A stretch of 64,000 nucleotides of DNA from Gibbula magus (lineage: Eukaryota > Mollusca > Gastropoda > Trochida > Trochidae). Below are positions 55,702 to 64,000 of the stretch, piece by piece (the first letter of the stretch is position 1; every line of letters begins with the position of its first letter). The notes beneath the pieces are model-generated. The model made no database searches. It saw only the letters and a list, made by a program, of their open reading frames with translations, and was not told where the DNA came from. The DNA is taken from assembly GCA_936450465.1 (NCBI GenBank), contig OW388289.1, forward strand, positions 72,042,420 to 72,106,419, read 5' to 3'. A program made the position numbers and the translations under genes.

Positions 55702-56586
55702 TTACAGAACTTTATTAATCAAGCTATTCCATTCATTCAGGTAATCGTCTGGATGATTCTTCAGGTGAGCGGTATGCTGGGAAATCTTCCAACATTTCGC
55801 CTTCACATCAAAGTGAGGCTTCTCTTTGTTCCAAGTTTCCAACATGGCTTCCATCGTAGGAACGTGACACATTGGGTCATTTTCAGAGTAGAAGAAAAGC
55901 GTTGGAACATGGATTGGCTGATCTTTAAAGAGGGCTACAAGTTTATCATATTCGTCCTTGGTCTTTTTACTTGTGACCCTGTAGTAAAGGTCAACAAGGG
56001 GGGTTATTCCCTTCTTCAGCATCATATTGGGCAAAAGAGTTACCATTCCTTCTGTCATGTTATCATAGGTTCCTTTAACAATACTGTCAAAGACTTGACC
56101 GATTACCCGATCCCGGAAATTGTTACCGCCATATTTGTTTGAGAGTTGATCTGCCTCTTTAAGACATATTGTGTAATTGAAGGCACCGATGGAAAAGGCA
56201 TGGATGAAAATTGGTTCAGATGCATCTCTTTTCGAATATAAATATTCAAATATTTCGCCAGCGAGTTTGTATCCATTAGGGGGCCACAAGAAATGAGCCA
56301 CTCTTCCGGAAACGGTTAGCACATCAAGACCTTTGTCATGGTAAAGAGATGAATACTTCTTCAATTGAGATGGTTTCGCATAAAGCCAGTCAAACATCAG
56401 AACAAGTGGTCTTTTTGGATGAGTTGATTTTTCTGAGGTTTCATTCAGAATAAGATGTTTTGATACTTTTGTTGTTTTGACTACGTTTGCTGTGGAATAT
56501 TGTTGAAATGCCGTTGTTTTGGAGACCTGTCTTGTCAATAATGTCCATATTTGGTCTTTTTTCAAACAATTCAAAAGTCTTCTCAT
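55702..56586 (-). CDS. TMEM53: TMEM53/DUF829 alpha/beta-hydrolase-like protein (294 aa)
   Basis: A single uninterrupted coding exon. The family hallmark is seen at residues 60-71 (RPLVLMFDWLYA), with VAHFLWPP near 97-103. The nucleophile elbow is FIHAFSIGAF with Ser132. SENDPM gives a candidate acid at Asp237, and QHTAHLKNHP gives candidate catalytic histidines at 274 or 278. These fit the alpha/beta-hydrolase fold of DUF829 proteins, which includes vertebrate TMEM53 (about 277 aa). Biochemical substrate is not established from sequence. The first about 35 residues are basic and Ser/Thr-rich with almost no acid, and could be a mitochondrial presequence; this is inference. An acceptor-like TTTTTTACAG sits about 30 bases upstream of the Met, so a non-coding first exon is possible. 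An AATAAA lies within the last codons. Confidence 0.88.
   Translation of the reverse strand: MRRLLNCLKKDQIWTLLTRQVSKTTAFQQYSTANVVKTTKVSKHLILNETSEKSTHPKRPLVLMFDWLYAKPSQLKKYSSLYHDKGLDVLTVSGRVAHFLWPPNGYKLAGEIFEYLYSKRDASEPIFIHAFSIGAFNYTICLKEADQLSNKYGGNNFRDRVIGQVFDSIVKGTYDNMTEGMVTLLPNMMLKKGITPLVDLYYRVTSKKTKDEYDKLVALFKDQPIHVPTLFFYSENDPMCHVPTMEAMLETWNKEKPHFDVKAKCWKISQHTAHLKNHPDDYLNEWNSLINKVL
55711..55716 (-). terminator. AATAAA inside the last TMEM53 codons
   Basis: The codons for Ile-Asn-Lys just before Val-Leu-stop spell AATAAA. A T/G-rich stretch (TTCTGTTCCTGTT) follows about 30-40 bases on. If used, the 3' untranslated region would be only a few to about 20 bases. Confidence 0.4.
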
Positions 56587-57289
56587 CTTGAATCAGTGCC
56601 TGCTTGTCTTTGTTTTACCTGTAAAAAAACATATTATGATTTAGAAATTCCTGAGGAAATAGTCAACCTTCATACATTACTGTCAATAGATTTAAAATAT
56701 TCACATATGGAAATTTGTGAAAGTGTAATATTAGATGTATCCGTTTTGATTATCAGAGATGATTTGATTCAAATATATAAAACATTTTACATGAAAATGA
56801 ACTGAAAAGTAACTCATTCAAAATTAGATAGTGTTATATATGACATTAAGGGGTTAATAATTAATTTAAATCTTGTTTTCATAAATTCATAAATACATGA
56901 ATATACATGTGTACATGTTTTATTTTTACACATACTGTCCCAGGCGAGTCATACAGAACTTTTACTATTTCAGATAAATCAAGGTTTTAATACTTTAACT
57001 TCAAAATTAAAAGGAAATCTGGTAAATAATCAACTTTCTTGTACTCAAGACAAAAAATAGAGCATTGGCTCTGTAGCTCAATATGCTTTTGGTGATTTTG
57101 GGTTTAACATTGCTTTCAAGATTATTTCTCTGATATCACGGCTGATAGTATTATTGCAGGGAGAAAGCCCACAACACCATGTGGTTATCAGGCTTTGAAC
57201 AAAATGTATAATTTTCAGATATAAATTTTTGAGAAGTATTTGTGAGAGGTAAAAATTTCAAGTTCTTTACGTTACAGCAAAGAAAATGA

Positions 57290-57775
57290 AAATACGTCTT
57301 TAGGTTGTGGTCACTGTGACCCATATTTGGCGCCACAGGGTCACCAAATATACAATTTAGAATCTCCATTGGCTAAGGAGTCTATACAAAACATTTCAGC
57401 TTCAAGGGCTTTTCATACTTTGGGGATGCAGCGGTTCTGTAGAAGAAGTAAAAAATAGAGCCATGGGGTCTAGCTAAACAGGAATTCATTAATGTATTAT
57501 CTAAGGTTGAATATCTAAATTATCTCAAACAATACATTGTAAACAAGCAAGAAATAGGTTTTAAGATTGTGACCCACAGGGTCATCAAATCTACAATTTA
57601 GAATCCCCAATGATTTCGTGACCCTGTGACCTCAAATGTGGGTCACAGGGGTCATGACCTAAAAACCAATTTTCATCTTCTTCTCCAGTACCAAACGCTT
57701 TAGAAAGCAGAATTGTACAGACTCCTTGGCCAAAACGGATTCTCAATTGTAGATTAGGTGACCCAGTGTCATCCC
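57290..57775 (-). repeat. Copies of the 54680 repeat, reverse orientation
   Basis: CAAATCTACAATTTAGAATC with CCCCAA, GGGTCACAG and TTTCATCTTCTTCTCCAG parts recur in two blocks (about 57290-57440 and 57560-57775). The block between is unrelated AT-rich DNA. Confidence 0.75.
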
Positions 57776-59650
57776 TTACATCCTGTGCAGATGACTTGGT
57801 TTTATTCAATATAGCCATATGAATATTACACTGTGGTATCTTCCACGGACGAGCAATAAAAAAAATTCATCTTATTTATCACACACACAACAATTTATTT
57901 ATTTTATGAAGAAATTAAGCTGCCTCTGATAATATCCCAGTGAACATGATTGTTTTGGGGGGACAATGTTGAAGGGATTAGCCTACATTCTGGATTAGTC
58001 GGGCAGGAAGGTACCCAAGCTGGACCGCTGCTCTGGTGATTGGTGGATCTCAGTATAGCCTTTGTTTCATCATACAGGTAGATACACTCCAATACTGAGG
58101 TACAGGTAAGTCTTTATTGTCTTTGCAAGTTATGCAAATAGCATATAGCATCCATAATAGATATATATAATATACAGCAAATAGTTAAAGATGGATTTTG
58201 TCTTGTATAATGAGGACTTTACTTGGAAATGATAGTCGAAGTGCTATGCCAGGGTTATCAAGCTATGGTAGAGATAATTTACAAGAAATGATTAAATATC
58301 AACTTTAAGTAGACTTATTCTATCAAAGAGCCGATAGAACTGGAAAGCCTCTTCCTCTTGAAACTTTATGAAAAAAACTAGGTGTAATGGTTATTGTGGG
58401 AGACAAAGGGTTTTCAGATTATACAATTAAATAAAAAACAATCACAGTGTTGTGCTTCACATGTTTCATTTCACGTTGTTGTTTGTTTAAAGTATTTCCA
58501 TTTGTGTGCAGATTCGCTTGATTTCCTTCCATATACTGGTAACTTCATCTCTAAATGAGTACGCTTCGATGCTTTTCGATGCAATTAGATTTTTCTTTGG
58601 TAGGGCTGATAAAGGATTGCCCATGTTGGTGAATTTATTTTATGAATACAACTTGTTTGCTGGAATGTGTATATTCATGTTTAATATGGTGACTTAATGC
58701 CCGATATTTCATCAAGTGACATCTGCCAAGTTGAATATTAGTCTAGGTTTCGGCATGGGGCAGAAGGATTATACTCATCAGAGACATACAAGGTATGGTT
58801 GTGATCATGAGGATGGTCAAAACTAATGCTGTGTACAAATACATGCCCCATTCCATTATTTTTCCTGTGTGAACGCCAATTAGTATGAGGAGAAATACCA
58901 AATTCAATACAAATTTGTTCATATACTCTTACACTATACAGGCTGTTATTAGCATCCCATGCTTCATCTTGTGGTAATGGTACTTGTATCACACTTCTAA
59001 TGCATTTAACCTGATAGTTTACATGAAACGTAAACATTGCCTTTGTTAATCTTCTTTTTGAAGACAGGTGATCTTTATAGGATATACCGCAACTAGAGGT
59101 AGAACATCCTACAGCGAAATTGTTGATTTTGCCAAAAATTCATTGGCGTATTTTTCCATTTTTCCATTTCATTGTCATTCAAAATAACTACTTCATAATT
59201 TCCTAAAATATTAGGAAACTTTGCAGTAAAATTGTTGCCTATATAGATTGAGTTATGTTTTTGTTTTTACCTTTTTCTTTTACCTTCCCGTAGATTCCTA
59301 GCGAAGGTACATAGCTCTGAGAGTAATGTCATGGAAACAATAGGGAGAACGGAATACCGGAATGTTCTCTTAGCTAGTAGATCCCACCAGTGTAATAGTT
59401 TGCTTTACTGTATACTTTTTTGATAACATGGCTATCTTATTGGCATTGGCTAAAATGATCTGCATTATATTATATTTAGGAACATATGCACAAATAATAA
59501 AATGTATATTACTATTACTAATTTACGAATGGGGAAACATTTGAACTTATGAGAACTCTAAATAATACTAGCGGAAACTTGGAAATAGCTTTATGTGAAA
59601 TTTTAAACTACAAATAATTGTATGATATAAGTGAGGAACATGGAAATAAT
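57776..59650. other. Mostly non-coding, one orphan frame
   Basis: No recognised gene. A 99-residue minus frame at 59037-58738 begins MFTFHVNYQVKCIRSV and contains ISFDHPHDHNHTLYV. It has an even composition and no family match that I know. It may be a fragment of a transposon or a decayed gene. Confidence 0.35.
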
Positions 59651-59689
59651 AAATTCAACAAAGGTGAAAGAAATTTCCTTAACCCCAAG

Positions 59690-60190
59690 GTTCGCCTGGA
59701 GATGAATTGGTAGACCATTCTTTGATGCCCAAATCCAACCGATTCTTTTGTATGGGGCTGAAGTGTGGGGTAGTTTTAACTTTCATAAAATTGAACATGT
59801 ACATATGATAGCTTGTAAGAAATGTTGATCCTCAAACACAAAATGTAAGTGGGTAATGTCTGCATTCACCATAAACAGACATGGAATAGTACAATTCAAG
59901 AAATTTTGAGATATAAATTGTATAGACAATATAAAAGCCAACTTGTACCAGAGAAATATCTAAAATCACTGAGTAATAAAAAACAGATAGAAATAGAAAT
60001 ACTTTTTGTTAGGATTAATGTCCTCTACATCTGTAAAATTACTTAACAATTTATGCCAATATTTATGTCTAAGTTTTGAATTAAGGAGAGATGGGACGAT
60101 GAAATCAAATATTTTAGAATTCGTTTATTTTTTCAACATGCCCAGTCTTTTATCCAAAAATGTAAGAAAATTTGGGGGTCACCAAAACGA
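59690..60190 (+). mobile_element. Degenerate LINE ORF2 C-terminal fragment
   Basis: FDAQIQPILLYGAEVWGSF near 59725 is followed, across stops, by TWNSTIQEILRYKLYRQYKS and EKYLKSLSN. This parallels the LINE at 53879-54590 and is more decayed. Confidence 0.7.
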
Positions 60191-60307
60191 TTTAAAAAGT
60201 TATCTGCATCAATAATGATACTCTGTCGGCAAATTACGTAATTTTTGACTGATGTACGCAGTTAATTCAAATATATTCAGAAATAGTAAAGTTTTTCATC
60301 ACTAGAA

Positions 60308-60540
60308 CGTCCCCCAATGGGGTCACGAAATCTACAATTTAGAATCCCCATTGGCCAAGGGGTCTGCACACAACTTTTCAGCTCTCTTGACCTTTTGGAA
60401 CTTGAGAAGAAGATGAAAATAGGTTTTTAAGGATGTGACCCCTGTGCCCCTATTTGGGGTCATGGGGTCACGAAATCTACAATTTAGAATCCCCATTGGC
60501 CAAGGAGTCTGCACACAACTTTTCAGCTCTCTTGAGATAC
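60308..60540 (-). repeat. Two units of the 54680 repeat, reverse orientation
   Basis: GGTCACGAAATCTACAATTT, AGAATCCCCATTGGCCAAGG and CTGCACACAACTTTTCAGCT are repeated twice, about 160 bases apart and almost identical. Confidence 0.85.
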
Positions 60541-60914
60541 ACATATAATTCAAATAACACACATGGTAACATATTTACCGCGAATATAGGTGACGGTAAC
60601 ATTATGTGGCATGTCGTAAAATGACTGTTATAAAGGCGTGAACAACGTAATCCATATATTTTGAGACTTGTTCACAATAATAAATTGTTGTCGCAAAATG
60701 TTACCGTAAGCAAAGATTAAGTTCGATTTCTGGGTCCCATCTCTCCTTAAGACACAATCATCTTAATTGATAGTTACTGCATGTTTAATCATGCCCTATA
60801 TGTTAATCATTATATTATTATATTTTTATATGCTATGTATCTACTACTGTATATATGTATATTTGTGTATATATAAGACTTGACTTGACATTCCAACGTC
60901 ATGAAAGGGACTCT

Positions 60915-61675
60915 CAAACTATGTACACGAAATGTCAAGAGAAGGATGTGGAGTGCAGTCAGAGCTCCACATCAACATTCTAGGGACGGTGGGCATCTTC
61001 CTTGACAGAGCTGTGTCATGATCGCCTCCGACAACTCCACAGTCGTCACCAACAAGCAGGGAGGCACTCAATCCCCTTCTCTCATACATGCTACCCGTCA
61101 ACTCTACCGCCAGACAGACAAGCATCAAATAACCATACAAGCTCGGCACATTCCTGACAGATTAAACATCCTTGCGGACTTGCTCTCCAGGAGGAATCAG
61201 GTTGGACCGAATGGACCCTGCATCCAGAGGTGTTCAAGATCATCTGTCTTCGGTGGGAGACTCCATCAGTGGACCTGTTTGCGATCTGCCACAATCGCCA
61301 ACTGCCAGTTTATGTCAGTCCAGTCCTAGACCCTCGTGTCTTCGAGGTTGGTGGCCTATCGATGTCATGGGACAGTTATACGCCTTTCCCCCCTTCAAGT
61401 TGATCCCAGATCTGTTAGCCAGGATCCAACAACACGACTACATCATAATGTTGGTAGCACCAGCCTGGCTGACCAGACCTTGATTACCAGCTCTACTAGA
61501 TCTTCTCAAGGACGAGTCCTTGCAACTTCTGTTGTGGCACAATCTCCTCCACCAGTCCAACTGACAACCTCGGAACATCAGCATCGGAAGCGTCAACCTT
61601 CGTGTGTGGAGGTTATCAAGGTCTCACTCATTCACCAAGGCTTCGCTCCTCAGATTACAGAAGCCATTTTTTAAA
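60915..61675 (+). mobile_element. DIRS-type retroelement fragment, RNase H and following region
   Basis: The reading is frameshifted. IASDNSTVVTNKQGG, then IQARHIPDRLNILADLLSR, is the RNase H end typical of DIRS-like and related elements. After a shift come MDPASRGVQ and QLYAFPPFKLIPDLLARIQQ, then IIMLVAPAWLTRP. This order is characteristic of DIRS-family polyproteins ahead of the recombinase. No tyrosine recombinase or flanking repeats are seen. Confidence 0.8.
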
Positions 61676-61749
61676 CTATTAGACCTTTCTCAGCTCAGTT
61701 ATAAACTTCAAGTGGAACAGATTTCTCCACTCGAGACGAAATACACCCC

Positions 61750-61855
61750 TTCAAAGGCCCCAGAATCTACCCCAGGGTAGTTTCTTGGAACTCCCAGAAT
61801 CTCTTCCCAAAATGTACCCGGGGGATAGATTCTGGGAACTTTCAGAATCTACCCT
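61750..61855. repeat. CCCAGAATCT-rich repeat, left block
   Basis: CCCCAGAATCTACCCCAGGG, ACTCCCAGAATCTCTTCCC and GGATAGATTCTGGGAACTTT form a small cluster with inverted symmetry. Related sequence, in reverse complement, is at 63225-63320. Confidence 0.7.
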
Positions 61856-61969
61856 ATTGAAATGTAATCTAGAAGTGTTTCCCAATTCAATAACTATGTT
61901 TCAACCAGTCTAACATTTGGTACAAAACATTACTTAAAATTTGTCTTGACTGGTTTGAAAATATGGATT

Positions 61970-62680
61970 TACAGATTTGTTAATGACGTTTCTACTAAAA
62001 ATGAACTATCTTTGACAATGAAGAGAGGAGTTATTACATGTATACCCAAAACAAATAAAGAAAGAACTCCAAAGAAACACCAATCACTCTTTTGAACGCT
62101 CTCTACAAAATTGTTAGTGCATGTCTAAAACCGTCTAAAAAAGACTCTAAACTTACTCATACATAAAAACCAAACAGGTTTTATTCCACATAGATCTATA
62201 AATGAAAACACAAAACTATTATATGAAATAGTCTGAAACTAAAGAACGAAATATGCAAGGATTACTTGTGTTAATTGATTTTGAAAAGGCCTTTAACACA
62301 GTATCAATAGATTCAATTCAGTCCTAAATAAATTTGGTTTTGGTTCACAAATAGTTTGCTGGATTCATCATTCATCATTTATCATTGAAGTTTTTGAAAA
62401 TGAAAGGGGTTGTAGATAGGGTGATCCCTTATCTCTATATTTATTCCTCTTAGTAGCTGAAGCCTTGATGTATATGATAAGATATAATTAAAAAATTAAA
62501 GGTATTGTTATTGATGATAAGAATACAAGTTAGGACTTGATGGTACAGATGACAAGTTATATGCAGCTATTGAAACAATCAATACCTTTTACAAGATTTC
62601 GGGTTTGAAAATAAATATAGATAAGACTAAAGCAATTTGGATTGTCAGGCAGAAAGGTAATACCAAGTGAAAGTTTTAAT
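61970..62680 (+). mobile_element. Degenerate L1/Tx1/Nimb-like LINE, reverse transcriptase part
   Basis: Across stops and shifts it reads TMKRGVITCIPKTNKERT, YKIVSACLK, QTGFIPHRSINENTKLLYEI, LLVLIDFEKAFNTVS and GLKINIDKTKAIW. These are the landmarks of an L1-like reverse transcriptase, with fingers, palm and thumb in order. Inactive. Confidence 0.85.
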
Positions 62681-63224
62681 ATTCAATTTACAATAGAGAG
62701 TTTGAAGTGTTTGGTATGAAATGTACCCAAAACCTTGCAAAAGACTGGAAGAAATGAAGAGGCCCTTTTGACATGCGGCCCTTTTGACCTGTTTCCATTG
62801 AAGAGACTACTAGCAGTATGAAGAAAAAAATAGTTAACATTGAGAGGAAAAATTACTGTTATACCCGGTAAAAACATTAGCCTTCTCAACAAACATAAAT
62901 ATTGACCATAGTAAAGGTTCAAAATTATTATAATATCAACTTATTACCAAAAATGATAAACTTAATATTTGTACCAAATGGGAATGTGTTTAATGTTTAT
63001 ACTGTAGACATGGCTTGGAAGATGTTGAACTCCTTGATTTCAATTCAGATTTTTGCATAGAATTCATGAACATGTAATCATCATTATACATATTTTGCAT
63101 CATTATATCCCAATTCTTACTATAATATTACAATTCTGAAATTAAAACTACACATAAATGCTTCACAGACAAAAGCTGCTGTATATGGTCCTACTATAAT
63201 CAATTCCTGTGAGTATTACATCCT

Positions 63225-63320
63225 CAGAAGGAGGGTAGATTCTGGGAGGAGGGGGTAGATTCTGGGAGGAGGGGGTAGATTCTGGGAGGAGGAGGTAGAA
63301 CCTGGATCTACCCAGGTATA
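63225..63320. repeat. 20-bp tandem repeat, about four copies
   Basis: The unit GGTAGATTCTGGGAGGAGGG is repeated with period 20, followed by GGATCTACCCAGGTATACTTTGAAG. It is the complement of the 61750 block in content. Between 62681 and 63224 nothing is recognised. Confidence 0.9.
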
Positions 63321-63461
63321 CTTTGAAGTGGGTTATAACCTTACTTAGCTTACTACGGGGAATTCTCAACGTCCATTCCCATGTTTGCAGACTTGATGAG
63401 AGGAATCTTAAAGCAGGGACTCTGGAGGGTTACAGATGTCGGTATGTGACGTGCAGAGTCT

Positions 63462-63652
63462 TCATATTACTTCCGATGCTACCTTGCCATATACCTTTCC
63501 CAAGTGGGACATCTGCCTTGAACTGTAATCCCTCCAAATAGCGCCGAACGGATCCATGGATTTATTCATGTCTTGGAAAACGGCTTTCATTCTTGTCTTT
63601 GCTTCTGCAGCCCGGAATACGTAGCCAAGAATCAGGCCACATCCCTTGGTCC
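63462..63652 (-). other. Possible exon or retroelement fragment, unrecognised
   Basis: The minus frame reads AEAKTRMKAVFQDMNKSMDP, FGAIWRDYSSRQMSHLGK and continues to a stop. An acceptor-like GGGCTGCAG lies just upstream and a possible donor (AAG then GTATAT) follows. The frame joins the SINE at 63654 upstream, so its true start is unknown. I do not recognise the protein. Confidence 0.35.
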
Positions 63653-63653
63653 A

Positions 63654-63909
63654 GGGGCGGGATAGCGCAGTGGTTAGTGTGTTTGGCTTCGATTCAAAAG
63701 GTCCAGGGTTCGAATCCCGCCAGGGACACAACAACTTTGTCTGCAGTAGAGAACTGTTCTGCATGCAGTAAAGTTTGAGTGCAATGCTACACTGAATTTC
63801 AGTGTAGTACCACCAATGCATAGCCACATGGCGTTGCAGGCTTTCTTCCTGCCATAATACTAGGAGCCGTGATATAAGTGAAATAATCTTGAAAGCTCAC
63901 CTCACCTCT
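63654..63909 (+). mobile_element. tRNA-derived SINE, internally deleted
   Basis: The same family as 37264, with matching A and B boxes and body. About 40-45 bases of the body are missing between CACC and CAATGCATAGCC. Imperfect 9-base target duplications (CTTGGTCCA and CTTAGTCCA) flank it at 63645-63653 and 63910-63918. Confidence 0.85.
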
Positions 63910-64000
63910 CTTAGTCCATTGGGAACTAGAGTTTACAACATTCCAGCACTCCCGAGGACTGATAGATTCAATAGATCCAGACTTCTTTGCCCAGTCAGAG

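Noticed and set aside
1..64000. CRISPR array or bacterial defence system
   Set aside because: The tandem repeats have no unique spacers and all genes are spliced eukaryotic genes.

Overview
The window is eukaryotic and most likely from a marine mollusc, possibly a gastropod such as an abalone. It has spliced genes with GT-AG introns, AT-rich intergenic DNA, many foldback (MITE-like) elements, tRNA-derived SINEs ending in TCAC repeats, and relics of non-LTR and DIRS-type retrotransposons. The organism call is inference from this repeat style and from the gene set. No operons, bacterial genes, CRISPR arrays or rRNA genes were seen.

Five genes could be resolved exon by exon, each with matching intron phases and a closed reading frame. 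(1) Plus strand, 5480-11802: a secreted 331-residue protein with a signal peptide, a PAN/apple-like cysteine module and a C-terminal region I do not recognise. A broken duplicate of its last exon lies at 970-1294. (2) Minus strand, 26154-21813: KXD1, a 157-residue KxDL-motif subunit of lysosome-positioning complexes. (3) Plus strand, 29610-35357: a JMY/WHAMM-type actin nucleator of 789 residues with a polyproline tract, three WH2 motifs and an acidic tail. (4) Minus strand, 52622-43402: an hnRNP M-type splicing factor of 649 residues with three RRMs and two Gly/Met-rich blocks. (5) Minus strand, 56586-55702: a single-exon TMEM53/DUF829 alpha/beta-hydrolase-like protein of 294 residues.

Layout: 1-5400 is repeats (pseudo-exon, 32-bp minisatellite, two TTAA-flanked elements). 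5480-11802 is the PAN-domain gene, with intron 1 full of retroelement relics. 11803-21800 is gene-poor, with palindromes, satellites and a LINE relic. 21800-26200 is KXD1. 28480-35360 is JMY with an inverted-repeat element just upstream. 35400-43400 holds SINEs and the 3' flanks. 43400-52600 is hnRNP M, whose introns carry two DNA-transposon-like elements. 53500-64000 is retroelement debris surrounding TMEM53.

The genes do not form one pathway. They are a conserved cytoskeletal regulator, an RNA-processing factor, an organelle-positioning subunit, a hydrolase-like protein and one lineage-specific secreted protein. The least described items are the secreted protein family with its decayed tandem copy, the JMY tail that lacks the usual tryptophan, and the set of TTAA-flanked and foldback elements.
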